DNA of 64,000 nucleotides from Streptomyces sp. ATexAB-D23. Lineage in GTDB: Bacteria > Actinomycetota > Actinomycetes > Streptomycetales > Streptomycetaceae. The notes beneath the pieces were generated by a model that was not told the origin of the DNA, searched no databases, and saw only the letters and a program-made list of their open reading frames with translations. The position numbers and the translations under genes are program-made. The stretch is from NCBI RefSeq assembly GCF_000373645.1, contig NZ_KB892046.1, positions 298,663 through 362,662 on the forward strand, given 5' to 3'. Positions 17,260 through 25,859 of this stretch are shown here, one piece after another. Positions within the stretch are counted from its first letter, which is position 1, and each line of letters starts with the position of its first letter.

Positions 17260-17290
17260 GAATGGGAGCGCTCCCATTCATCACATCGCC
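17249..17290. promoter_or_regulatory. 42-bp perfect palindrome centred on a CebR box
   Basis: The core TGGGAGCGCTCCCA (17263-17276) equals the Streptomyces CebR operator, which is released by cellobiose or cellotriose. Outward from the core every base pairs, so the dyad is perfect from 17249 to 17290, far beyond the 14-bp box. Confidence 0.88.
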
Positions 17291-17321
17291 CCCCCGGTTT
17301 CCGACCTTCGAGGAGACGCAC

Positions 17322-18494
17322 ATGCCGATCACCTCCCCGCGTTTACCGCGCAGACCCTGGACAGCGGCCGGTGCCGCCCTCGCGCTGGCCCTGTCCCTCT
17401 TCGCCGCGGTGCCCGCCAGTGGCTCGGACCTGGCGTCCGGATGCCGGGCCGACTACACCGTCAACGAGTGGACCGGCGGCTACACCGCCGAGGTGCGCCT
17501 CACCAACACCGGTCCCGACCTCGACAGCTGGCGTCTGACCTGGACGTACGACGACGACCGGCAGGTCACGTCGGCCTGGGGCGCCACCGTCACCCAGGAC
17601 GGCCACGCGGTGACCGCCGTCAACGCCGCCTGGAACGGGGCTCTGGCCAGTGGCGGCACCGTCGACTTCGGCGTGCAGGGGACCGGGCGGACCGCCGGGC
17701 CGGTGCCCACCGACTTCGCGCTCAACGGCGTGTCCTGCGGCGGTGACGGCACCTCGCCGCCCACCACCCCGCCCACCACCCCGCCGCCCACCGCCCCGCC
17801 CTCCGCGGAGTGCGGGGATGCCGCCGTCTGCGAGGACTTCGAGAACCAGACGGGTCCGGCCCCCGCGGGCGACTGGCAGTTCACCGCGCCCGACTGCCAG
17901 GGCACGGGCACGGCCGCCGTCGACACGCAGATCGCGCACAGCGGCACCCGGTCGCTGCGGCTCGACGGGCAGGCCGGCTACTGCAACCACGCCTTCGTGG
18001 CCTCCACCGCGGACCTGTCGTCGGTCGGCCCCGTGCTGTACGTCCGCATGTGGGTGCGGCACACCACCCCGCTCCCGGCCGCGCACGTCACCTTCGTATC
18101 GATGCCCGACAGCTCCCAGGACGGCAAGGCGCTGCGGATCGGCGGGCAGAACGGCGCCCTCCAGTGGAACCGGGAGACCGACGACGCCACGCTCCCGGCG
18201 CAGAGCCCGGTCGGAGTGGGGCTGAGCAGGCCCCTGCCGACGGACAGCTGGCAGTGCCTGCGGTTCGCGGTCGACACCTCGGCGCCGGGACTCGACACCT
18301 GGCTCGACGACGAGCAGGTGCCGGGACTGCACGCCGACGGAGTGCCGACGCAGGACATCGACGCCCAGTGGCTCTCCCGGACCACGCCGCCGCGTCCCAC
18401 CGCGCTGCGGCTGGGCTGGGAGAGCTACGGAACCGGCGACGACACCCTCTGGTTCGACGACGTGGTCGTCGGCTCGACACCGGTTGGCTGCTGA
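17322..18494 (+). CDS. Secreted CBM2 - Cip1-like protein (cellulose-induced plant-biomass protein)
   Basis: The 390-residue protein has a signal peptide (residues 1-35, ending AVPASGS), a CBM2 module (CRADYTVNEWTGGYTAEVRLTN ... NGVSC), a linker of repeated Thr-Pro-Pro, then a C-terminal domain of about 225 residues. That domain matches my recollection of fungal Cip1: GYCNHAF, HVTFVSMPDSS, LRIGGQNG, WNRETDDATLP, TWLDD, LGWESYG and the end WFDDVVVGSTPVGC. Cip1 of Trichoderma is co-induced with cellulases and has a polysaccharide-lyase-like jelly-roll fold. Its exact activity is debated. Here the cellulose-binding module and CebR-type control both point to cellulose degradation. Ribosome site GAGGAGA precedes the ATG. 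Confidence 0.85.
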   Translation: MPITSPRLPRRPWTAAGAALALALSLFAAVPASGSDLASGCRADYTVNEWTGGYTAEVRLTNTGPDLDSWRLTWTYDDDRQVTSAWGATVTQDGHAVTAVNAAWNGALASGGTVDFGVQGTGRTAGPVPTDFALNGVSCGGDGTSPPTTPPTTPPPTAPPSAECGDAAVCEDFENQTGPAPAGDWQFTAPDCQGTGTAAVDTQIAHSGTRSLRLDGQAGYCNHAFVASTADLSSVGPVLYVRMWVRHTTPLPAAHVTFVSMPDSSQDGKALRIGGQNGALQWNRETDDATLPAQSPVGVGLSRPLPTDSWQCLRFAVDTSAPGLDTWLDDEQVPGLHADGVPTQDIDAQWLSRTTPPRPTALRLGWESYGTGDDTLWFDDVVVGSTPVGC

Positions 18495-18860
18495 CGGCCG
18501 GGGGTGCCCGCGAGGACCCGGCGCGCTCGCCCCCGGTTGCGGTGCCACGGGTACACGCCACGCTGGAAGAGCCGTGACCACCTCGCTCGACGCGAGGCGG
18601 TCGCGGCCGAGGCCGAGGTGGAAAGGCACCCGAGCGCCGTACAGGAAGTGGGTGGGCAGCATGAAGGCTGCCGTCTTCGCGGGACCGGGCAGCGGTGCCC
18701 GGCGGGACGCGGGTGACCTGATCGTGCGGGGCGATCTCGTCACCCTCCGAGAAACGGGGCCGCACGGTCCCGGCCGGACCATCGGCACACAGGCCCCCAT
18801 GCACGCGCCCGGCGGGCCGCGGCCGGCGGGCGCGCGGGTCCCCGGCCCTCCGGTCGCAGC
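18495..18860. other. Intergenic region without a supported gene
   Basis: 366 bases follow the Cip1-like gene. Open frames exist on both strands, but they lack ribosome sites and resemble no family. A short plus-strand stretch encoding MKAAVFAGPG recalls dehydrogenase starts but runs into unrelated sequence. No operator or repeat was recognised. Confidence 0.5.
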
Positions 18861-19640
18861 ATGAACGGGCTCCGCGACCGGTCCGGGCCGCCGCGCGCGG
18901 TCGTCCTCGACACCGACGGGGTGCTCCTCGACTCGGCCGTCGTCCACGCCGCCGCGTGGAAGACCGCGTTCGACGCCTGCCTCGCCGGGCCGGCGTCGGA
19001 GGGACCGGGGGCGGCCTGGACCCCCTTCGACACGGACGCCGAATACCGCCGCTTCGTCGACGGCAAGTCCCGGTACGACGGGGCCGAGGCGTTCCTGGCC
19101 TCCCGGGACATCCACCTCCCACCCGGGCACCCCGACGACCCGCCCGGCTGCGACACCGTCTGGGCCGTTGCCGCCCGCAAGGAAGCGGAGTTCCGCAACG
19201 CCCTGGCCGACGGCGCCGTCGTCGCGTTCCCGGACGCCGAGGAGGCACTGGCCGCCCTGCGCACGCGCGGCGTCCCCTGCGTCGCCGTCTCGGCGTCCCG
19301 GCACGCCCGGACGCTGCTCGCGTACACCGGACTCGACCAGTTCCTGGCAGCCGTCGTGGACGGCGAGGACGCCGCCCGGCTCGCGCTTCCCGGAAAGCCG
19401 GACCCGGCGCTCTTCCTGCACGCCGCCGACCACCTCGGCACCCTCCCCGGTGACACCGCGGTGGTGGAGGACGCGCTCGCCGGAGTGCGGGCGGCCCATC
19501 GCGGAGGCTTCGGATGCGTGACCGGTGTGGACCGCAGCCCGGACGGGAACGGCTCACAGGCCCTGCGGCAGGAGGGCGCCGACCTGGTGGTCCCCGACCT
19601 CATGGCGATGGTGCGGCACATCTGGGGAGAGGCGCGATGA
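18861..19640 (+). CDS. HAD hydrolase, beta-phosphoglucomutase-like
   Basis: The 259-residue protein has motif I VVLDTDGVLLDS near residue 14, a helical cap, motif II in VAVSAS, motif III KPDPALF, and motif IV VVEDALAGV. The insertion WTPFDTDAEYRRFVDGKSRYDG in the cap resembles the sugar-recognising cap of beta-phosphoglucomutases. Its stop overlaps the start of the GH65 gene (ATGA). Such pairs convert the beta-glucose-1-phosphate released by the phosphorylase into glucose-6-phosphate, so a mutase role is likely. The ATG has a poor ribosome site, and the first 12 residues are loosely constrained. Confidence 0.85.
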   Translation: MNGLRDRSGPPRAVVLDTDGVLLDSAVVHAAAWKTAFDACLAGPASEGPGAAWTPFDTDAEYRRFVDGKSRYDGAEAFLASRDIHLPPGHPDDPPGCDTVWAVAARKEAEFRNALADGAVVAFPDAEEALAALRTRGVPCVAVSASRHARTLLAYTGLDQFLAAVVDGEDAARLALPGKPDPALFLHAADHLGTLPGDTAVVEDALAGVRAAHRGGFGCVTGVDRSPDGNGSQALRQEGADLVVPDLMAMVRHIWGEAR

Positions 19641-22027
19641 CCGCCGGATGGACGTGGGGCTACAGGCGGTACGAGCCGGAGCGCGAGCGGCTGGTCGAGT
19701 CGCTCTGCACGCTCGGCAACGGCAGGTTCGCCACCCGGGGCTCCGCCCCGGAGTGCCCGGCCGACCCCGTCCACTACCCGGGTACGTACCTGGCCGGCTG
19801 CTTCGACCGGCGGACCTCGGCCGTCGCCGGCCGGAGCGTCGAGAACGAGGACATGGTCAACCTGCCCAACTGGACGCTCCTGCGCTACCGCTGCCTCCCC
19901 GACGACGGGCCGCCCGGCGACTGGCTGACGCCCGACTCCGAGGACCTGCGGCACTACGGCGCAGGGCTCGACCTGCGGGCCGGAACGCTCACCCGGCAGC
20001 TGTACTTCCGGGACGCGCAGGGGCGCGGGCTGCGCGTCGGACACACGCGGATCGTGCACATGGGGGACCCGCACCTCGCGGCCCAGCGCAGCACGTTCCG
20101 CGCCTACGGATGGAGCGGCGCCGTCGAGGTGGAGTCCGTCCTGGACGGCGCGGTCAGCAACGCCGGAGTGGAGCGGTACCGGGACCTGGAGAGGAACCAC
20201 CTCACGGACCACGCGAGCGGATACGAGCCCGACGGGACCGCCTGGCTCTCCTGCCGCACGTACGATCCCGGTATCCGTCTCGCGCTGGCCGTCCGTACCG
20301 TCACCGCCCCCGAGGTGCCCGCCGCCCGGACCGCGGCGCCGACCCGCACCGTCCAGACCTACCGCCTCCCCGTCGTCCCGCGCCGCTCGGTGTCCGTGGT
20401 GAAGACGATGGCCCTGCACACCTCGATGGACCGGCCCGACGGCGATCCGCGGGCGGAGGCCTGCGACGCGCTCACCCGGACACCGGACTTCCCCCGACTG
20501 CTCGCCACGCACGAGGCGTCCTGGCGGCGCCTGTGGGAGCAGGGCGAACTGGACGTCCCCGGCGAGGAGGGGCGCATCCTGCGCCTGCACCTCTTCCACC
20601 TCCTGCAGACGCTTTCGCCGCACACCGCGGAGCTCGATGCCGGGGTCCCGGCGCGCGGCCTGCACGGTGAGGCCTACCGGGGGCACATCTTCTGGGACGA
20701 GCTGTTCGTCCTGCCGCACCTGAACCTGCACTTCCCCGAAGTGGCGCGGGCCCTGCTCATGTACCGCCACCGCCGCCTCCCGGCCGCCCGCGCGGCGGCC
20801 CGCGAGGCCGGGGGCCAAGGGGCCATGTACCCGTGGCAGAGCGCGAGTTCGGGCCGGGAGGAGACACAGGAACTGCACCTCAACCCCCGCTCGGGGCGCT
20901 GGCTCCCGGACAACTCACGGCTCCAGCGCCACGTCGGCTCGGCCATCGCCTACAACGTGTGGCGGTACGCGCAGACCACCGGGGACCGAGGGTTCCTGCA
21001 CGCGGAGGGGGCCGAGATCCTCCTGGAGGTCGCCCGCTTCTGGGCCGGGGCCGCCGCCTTCGACCCGGGACTGCGGCGCTACCGGATTCGCGGGGTCGTC
21101 GGCCCCGACGAGTACCACGACGCCTATCCCGACGCGGCGGAACCGGGCATCGACGACAACGCGTACACGAACGTGACCGCCGCCTGGGTCCTCGCCCGGG
21201 GCCTCGACCTCCTGGACGAGCTGCCGCCCGCGCGGAAGGCGGAACTGCGCGAGGACCTGTCGCTGGACGACGAGGAACTGGGGCGCTGGGAGGAGGTGTC
21301 CCGCCGTCTCCACATCCCCTACCACCAGGGGGTGATCAGCCAGTTCGACGGCTGGGGCGACCTGGCGGAACTCGACTGGGAGGGGTATCGGGAGCGTTAC
21401 GGCGACATCCGCAGGCTCGACCGGATCCTGGAGGCGGAAGGCGACACCGTCAACCGCTACCAGGCCTCCAAGCAGGCCGACACGCTGATGCTCGGCTACC
21501 TCTTCCGGCCCAGGGAACTGCGCGAGCTGTTCGCCCGGCTCGGCTGTCCCCTGGACGACGAGACCTGGCGCGCCACCGTCGCGTACCACCTGCGCCGCAC
21601 CAGCCACGGATCGACGCTCAGCAGCCTCGTCCACGGCTGGGTGGAGGCCCGGGGGAAGGGCGCCGACGCCTGGCGTTTCTGCGAGGAGGCGCTGCTCGGC
21701 GATGTGGCCGACCTCCAGGGCGGTACGACGGGCGAGGGCATCCACCTCGGGGCGATGGCGGGCACGGTCGACCTGGTGGAGCGGGGGATCACCGGTCTGG
21801 AGGCGGTGCCGGAAGGGCTGCACGTGGAGCCGGTGGCCCTGGCGCAGATCCCCCGGTTCTCCTTCACGGTCTGCTTCCGCGGCCACCGGGGCGTGCGCGT
21901 GCGCATGCTCCCCGGGCGCCTGGCCATCCAGGTGCCGGACTCGCCGGGGGGTCCGCTTCCCGTCGTCCTGCCGGACGGGCGCCGGTTCGCCGTCCGGCCG
22001 GGCGAGGAGCGCTGGTTCCGGCTCTGA
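19637..22027 (+). CDS. GH65 glycoside phosphorylase/hydrolase (trehalose, maltose or kojibiose type)
   Basis: This 796-residue protein has GH65 architecture: an N-terminal beta-sandwich (WTWGYRRYEPERERLVESLCTLGNGRFATRGS), a helical linker, an (alpha/alpha)6 barrel with HIFWDELFVLP, the acid catalyst Glu492 in VVGPDEYHD, and KQADTLML. The phosphate-binding pattern GEGIHLGAMAGT follows, then a C-terminal beta-sheet. Retention of the HGS and EGIHLG phosphate-site pattern favours a phosphorylase over a hydrolase. It is cytoplasmic, releases beta-glucose-1-phosphate from an alpha-disaccharide, and is translationally coupled to the HAD mutase. The disaccharide cannot be named from sequence. Confidence 0.9.
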   Translation: MTAGWTWGYRRYEPERERLVESLCTLGNGRFATRGSAPECPADPVHYPGTYLAGCFDRRTSAVAGRSVENEDMVNLPNWTLLRYRCLPDDGPPGDWLTPDSEDLRHYGAGLDLRAGTLTRQLYFRDAQGRGLRVGHTRIVHMGDPHLAAQRSTFRAYGWSGAVEVESVLDGAVSNAGVERYRDLERNHLTDHASGYEPDGTAWLSCRTYDPGIRLALAVRTVTAPEVPAARTAAPTRTVQTYRLPVVPRRSVSVVKTMALHTSMDRPDGDPRAEACDALTRTPDFPRLLATHEASWRRLWEQGELDVPGEEGRILRLHLFHLLQTLSPHTAELDAGVPARGLHGEAYRGHIFWDELFVLPHLNLHFPEVARALLMYRHRRLPAARAAAREAGGQGAMYPWQSASSGREETQELHLNPRSGRWLPDNSRLQRHVGSAIAYNVWRYAQTTGDRGFLHAEGAEILLEVARFWAGAAAFDPGLRRYRIRGVVGPDEYHDAYPDAAEPGIDDNAYTNVTAAWVLARGLDLLDELPPARKAELREDLSLDDEELGRWEEVSRRLHIPYHQGVISQFDGWGDLAELDWEGYRERYGDIRRLDRILEAEGDTVNRYQASKQADTLMLGYLFRPRELRELFARLGCPLDDETWRATVAYHLRRTSHGSTLSSLVHGWVEARGKGADAWRFCEEALLGDVADLQGGTTGEGIHLGAMAGTVDLVERGITGLEAVPEGLHVEPVALAQIPRFSFTVCFRGHRGVRVRMLPGRLAIQVPDSPGGPLPVVLPDGRRFAVRPGEERWFRL

Positions 22028-22073
22028 GCGGCCGTGTCCGGGGCCGGCGGGCCGGCCGGGCAACGTTCAAGAG

Positions 22074-22099
22074 AATGCAATGGTCTAGGCCAACGCATT
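22074..22099 (+). promoter_or_regulatory. DasR-type (dre) operator before the chitinase
   Basis: TGGTCTAGGCCA at 22081-22092 differs by one base from the symmetric dre core TGGTCTAGACCA, the GlcNAc-responsive DasR site of Streptomyces chitinase promoters. Outer arms AATGC (22074-22078) and GCATT (22095-22099) extend the dyad symmetrically. Confidence 0.75.
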
Positions 22100-22156
22100 G
22101 ACGTGAATGCGTCACCCTTCGATTCTTGGCGGCACCTTCTCCCGTCAGGAGTCTCC

Positions 22157-23380
22157 ATGAAGCGTTTTCGCGCTCTGCTCTGCGGTGCGGCCACCGCCGC
22201 CCTGGCCACCGCGGGACTCGCCGCCTTCGCCGCGCAGCAGGCTTCCGGCGCGCCCGCCGGCGCCACCGCGCTCAGCGACCGCTGGTACGCCGCGGCGCCC
22301 TATCTGATGCCGCACGACAACAACCCGCCGGACGCGGGCGCCATCATGGACGCCACCGGTCTGAAGGCGTTCCAGCTCGCCTTCATCCTCGCGCCCGACG
22401 GCGGAGGGTGCAGCCCGACCTGGGACGGTACGTCGCCGGTCTCGTCGGACACCGCCGTGGGGTCCGTCATCAGCGCGATCCGCGCCAAGGGCGGCGACGT
22501 CTCGGTCTCCATCGGCGGATACGGGGGCACCAAGCTCGGCCAGACCTGCTCCGACGCCGCCTCCACCGCCGCCGCCTACCAGCAGGTCATCACCAAGTAC
22601 CAGCTGAAGGCCATCGACTTCGACCTGGAGGAGCCGGAGTACGAGAACACGGCCGCCATCGCCCGTGAGATCGGCGCGGCCAAGATCCTCCAGCAGAACA
22701 ACCCCGGCCTCTACGTCTCGGTCACCACGGCCGGGACCGCCGACGGCACCGGCTGGTTCGGCAAGCAGATGCTCAACGAGGCCAAGGCGCAGGGCTTCAC
22801 GCCGAACAACTTCTCGATCATGCCGTTCGACGGCGGGTTCAACGGGGCGGCCGCGCAGACGAGCGCCCTGACGAACTTCAACACCGTCCTCCAGTCCACC
22901 TTCGGCTGGGACGCGGCGACCGCGTACGCGCACGAGGGCTTCTCCGGGATGAACGGCCGCAGCGACACCGGTGAGTACTTCACCCAGGCCGACTTCCAGA
23001 CCGTGCTGGACTTCGCCACCAGCCACCACATGGACCGCTTCACCTTCTGGTCGCTCAACCGCGACCGGCAGTGCACCCCGCCGGACAACAACGGCAAGAC
23101 CTCCGGCACGTGCAGCAGCGTGGCCCAGTCGGACTGGGACTTCGCGAAGTTCTCGGTGAAGTTCGCCGGCGTCACCCCGCCGACCACCACTCCGCCGACC
23201 ACCCCGCCCCCGACCGGCGGCGACTGCGCCGCGGGCGCGTGGAACAGCGGCGCCGTCTACACGGGCGGCGACACCGTCTCGTACGGCGGCCACACCTGGA
23301 AGGCCAAGTGGTGGACGCAGAACGAGACGCCCGGCAGTACGGGTGAATGGGGGGTCTGGGAAGACCTCGGCGCCTGCTGA
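22157..23380 (+). CDS. Secreted GH18 chitinase with C-terminal chitin-binding module (CBM5/12)
   Basis: The 407-residue protein has a signal peptide (RALLCGAATAALATAGLAAFAAQ). The GH18 domain carries SVSIGGYGG and the catalytic DFDLE run with Asp154, Asp156 and the proton donor Glu158, and FTFWSLNRD near its end. A short Pro/Thr linker leads to a CBM5/12 module of about 50 residues (WNSGAVYTGGDTVSYGGHTWKAKWWTQ). It is exported and cleaves chitin. The sequence style (AAAPYLMP, PDAGAIMDATGLKAFQLAFILA) is that of the GH18 group without the large insertion domain. CAGGAG precedes the ATG. The DasR-like site upstream implies induction by aminosugars. Confidence 0.93.
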   Translation: MKRFRALLCGAATAALATAGLAAFAAQQASGAPAGATALSDRWYAAAPYLMPHDNNPPDAGAIMDATGLKAFQLAFILAPDGGGCSPTWDGTSPVSSDTAVGSVISAIRAKGGDVSVSIGGYGGTKLGQTCSDAASTAAAYQQVITKYQLKAIDFDLEEPEYENTAAIAREIGAAKILQQNNPGLYVSVTTAGTADGTGWFGKQMLNEAKAQGFTPNNFSIMPFDGGFNGAAAQTSALTNFNTVLQSTFGWDAATAYAHEGFSGMNGRSDTGEYFTQADFQTVLDFATSHHMDRFTFWSLNRDRQCTPPDNNGKTSGTCSSVAQSDWDFAKFSVKFAGVTPPTTTPPTTPPPTGGDCAAGAWNSGAVYTGGDTVSYGGHTWKAKWWTQNETPGSTGEWGVWEDLGAC

Positions 23381-23553
23381 AGGGCGCCCCGGAGGGCCCG
23401 GCCGGCGCGGGAGGGCGCGCCGGCCCGCCCCGTCGCCGGATGGGGATGTCACCCGCTTTGCTCGGCCGGACCGACCTGCGACTAGTTTGGGTCCAGGACA
23501 TGTACGCAGGCCCGGGGCGGCAGAGGTGCCCGGGGGACGAGAGGTCGGGAAGA

Positions 23554-25800
23554 GTGTCGCTGCGCGCAGGCGATCCGGCGGAGATCGGTGGTTATCCGCT
23601 TGAGGCGCGCCTCGGCTCGGGAGGCATGGGCACCGTCTTTCTGGCCCGTACGAGTTCGGGGCGGCCCGTCGCGATCAAGCTGATCCACCAGCAGTTCGCG
23701 AGTGACAGCGAATTCCGCATCCGCTTCCGTCAGGAGGTCGCGGCGGCGAGAAGGGTGAGCGGGGCGTTCACCGCCGCCGTGGTCGACGCTGCCCCCGAGG
23801 CCGACCATCCATGGATGGCGACGGCGTACATCGAGGGGCCGACGCTCGCACAGCGCATCGCCGACGACGGCCCGCTGCGCGGTGCCGGGCTGCGGAGCCT
23901 CGCCATCGGTCTCGCGGAGGCGCTGCGCGACATCCACCGGGTGGGCGTCGTCCACCGCGACCTGAAGCCGTCGAACGTCGTGCTCTCCGCCGAGGGGCCG
24001 CGCGTCATCGACTTCGGCATCTCGCGCGCCGCCGACCAGCAGACGCTCACGATGACCGGACGCGTCATCGGCACCCCGCCCTTCATGTCGCCCGAGCAGT
24101 TGCAGGCGCCCAGGGGTGTGGGGCCGCGCTCCGACGTCTTCTCGCTGGCGACGCTGCTGGTGTACGCGGCGACGGGACGCGGACCCTTCGACGCGGACAG
24201 CCCCTACCTGACCGCCTATCAGGTCGTCCACGAGGAACCGTCGCTGGACGCCGTACCGGCCGCTCTGCGGACGGTCGTCGAACCGTGTCTGGGCAAGGAG
24301 CCCGAGGGCCGCCCCTCGGCGGACGAACTCCTCGAACTGCTGCGGGACCTGCCGTCCGAGCTGGGCGAGAGCGTGGCGGACGGGCCCGGGGCGGCGGCCG
24401 GCCGTACCCGCGACGTCCTCACCGAGCACCACCTCGCGACACGGGACACCCCCGCGCCGAAGGCGCCGGACACGGACGTCTCCGGCGCCGGAAACTCCCG
24501 CACCGCCATCGGCCGGCGGCTGCGCGGCCGGTGGCGGCCCGTGCTCGCGGCCGCCGTCGCCGTGGCGGCGATCGGCGGGGGAGTCACCGCGTTGCAGGCG
24601 GGCGGTATCGGCGGCAGTGACACCGAGGACCACGGCAACACGACGACCGCGGCGCCGGGGGCCGCGCTGCCGGACGGCTTCGCGCCCTGGCACAAGACCG
24701 TGCTGGGCGGGCGCAAGGACATTCCCGACGAGCTGCGGTGCGTCGCACGGGGCGACGGGGTGTTCTGCGGGGGCGGGGGCGTCGTCGCGGCCCGGATCAG
24801 CGCCGTGGACGGCTCCCGCGCGTGGACGGCTCTGAGCCCCGGCATCCCCGTCCAGGGCATGCACCTGGTGGGCGCCACCGACGACACGGTCCTCGGCTAC
24901 CGGTTCGCCGCCGAGGACGCCCCGCAGGACCCGGACACCGAGGTGGTGGCCATCGACGCGGACAGCGGCCGGGAGCTGTGGTCCGCCCCGGCCGGCGGCC
25001 AGTCGACCGCTGTCACGGGCCGGACCGAGGACGCCGTGCTGATGGGCGACGCCGTCGTGACGGTCGACGCGACCGACACCGCCTTCGAGGCCCGGGACGC
25101 GCACAGCGGCGAGATCGCCTGGACGCAGCCGTTCCCCGCCGGTGAGCGGTGCGCTCCCGTCCCGATGGGCGCCGAGCTCCTCGCGATGTGCGCGACGGAC
25201 GCGGAGCTGTCCGCCTTGTCCGTACGCCACCCCACTCTCTACCCGGTCGACCGCACCTCGGGGACCTGGGGCGAGGCCATCGAGGTCGACGGGCCCGCCG
25301 TGCCGATGGGCGACGCGGACGGCAGGCTCGTCCTCCTCCAGGAACACTGGGAGGGGGCGGCGATGACCGGGTACGACGGGGTGGTGCGCGTCGACCCGGC
25401 GTCGGGGAAGGCCGCCTACACCCGCCTGTCCACGACGTACGGGGGAACGCCCGGTATGGCGGGCGGCACCGTGTACGTGAGCGGGCAGACCGGTCTCGTC
25501 ACGGCGCTCGACCCCGCGACCGGCCGGAAGAAGTGGTCCCGGCAGACGAGCGTGGAGGGCGCGTCGGGCCCCGCAGCGGGAGACGGGGCGCTGTACTTCA
25601 GCTCCGCCAGCGGCCGGGTCGTGGCGCTGTCGCCGGCCGACGGCACATCGCTGTGGACGACCGACCCGCAGGCCGACGGGCTGACCGGCGAGCAGGGCGC
25701 GAGCCCGCGCGTGGCCGTCGCGGGGGGCGCGCTGATCGTGGCGGCGGCCGGCAACACCGTCTTCGCGTTCGACGCGCGGAACCCGCCGAAGCCGGGCTGA
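23554..25800 (+). CDS. Transmembrane Ser/Thr protein kinase with extracellular PQQ-type beta-propeller
   Basis: The 748-residue protein has an N-terminal kinase domain: glycine loop LGSGGMGTVFLA, Lys42 in VAIKLI, HRDLKPSN with catalytic Asp136, DFG at Asp153, and GTPPFMSPEQL. One TM helix lies near residues 329-350 (VLAAAVAVAAIGGGV). The C-terminal ~390 residues are PQQ/PQQ_2-type propeller repeats (SGRELWSAPAGG, HSGEIAWTQPF, TGRKKWSRQTS, GTSLWTTDP). The propeller would sense a ligand outside the cell and the kinase would signal inside. The GTG at 23554 (start VSLRAGDPAEIGGYPL) matches the usual start of this family. An ATG further upstream adds a non-conserved lead. Confidence 0.9.
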   Translation: MSLRAGDPAEIGGYPLEARLGSGGMGTVFLARTSSGRPVAIKLIHQQFASDSEFRIRFRQEVAAARRVSGAFTAAVVDAAPEADHPWMATAYIEGPTLAQRIADDGPLRGAGLRSLAIGLAEALRDIHRVGVVHRDLKPSNVVLSAEGPRVIDFGISRAADQQTLTMTGRVIGTPPFMSPEQLQAPRGVGPRSDVFSLATLLVYAATGRGPFDADSPYLTAYQVVHEEPSLDAVPAALRTVVEPCLGKEPEGRPSADELLELLRDLPSELGESVADGPGAAAGRTRDVLTEHHLATRDTPAPKAPDTDVSGAGNSRTAIGRRLRGRWRPVLAAAVAVAAIGGGVTALQAGGIGGSDTEDHGNTTTAAPGAALPDGFAPWHKTVLGGRKDIPDELRCVARGDGVFCGGGGVVAARISAVDGSRAWTALSPGIPVQGMHLVGATDDTVLGYRFAAEDAPQDPDTEVVAIDADSGRELWSAPAGGQSTAVTGRTEDAVLMGDAVVTVDATDTAFEARDAHSGEIAWTQPFPAGERCAPVPMGAELLAMCATDAELSALSVRHPTLYPVDRTSGTWGEAIEVDGPAVPMGDADGRLVLLQEHWEGAAMTGYDGVVRVDPASGKAAYTRLSTTYGGTPGMAGGTVYVSGQTGLVTALDPATGRKKWSRQTSVEGASGPAAGDGALYFSSASGRVVALSPADGTSLWTTDPQADGLTGEQGASPRVAVAGGALIVAAAGNTVFAFDARNPPKPG

Positions 25801-25859
25801 CGCAGGGGCGGGCGGGTACGGGACCGCGGGTGCCTGCCCCGATACCCGATAATGGGGGC

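Larger units (their letters stand above)
16928..17321. promoter_or_regulatory. Divergent regulatory region between CE4 and CBM2-Cip1-like genes
   Basis: These 394 bases hold several dyads. ATTTCGAAAT lies at 17055-17064. CGAAACTTTCG at 17191-17201 has the GAAA-n-TTTC form found before Streptomyces xylanase genes. A TTGACA element and a long CebR-type palindrome are entered separately. The side nearest the CE4 gene carries the TTTCG-type elements and the side nearest the Cip1-like gene carries the CebR-type site. Confidence 0.55.

Noticed and set aside
18660..18864. Plus-strand MKAAVFAGPG start as a truncated alcohol dehydrogenase
   Set aside because: Similarity is limited to about ten residues. 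The continuation is Arg/Pro/Gly-rich and matches nothing, so it is chance.
17343..19499. Very long minus-strand open frame across the Cip1-like and HAD genes
   Set aside because: It is a shadow of the plus-strand genes produced by high GC. It is low-complexity in Gly/Arg/Val, has no ribosome site and shows no family motifs.
25149..25859. Long plus-frame lead joined to the response regulator
   Set aside because: It lies out of frame over the kinase-propeller gene. The receiver domain starts normally at GTG 25860.
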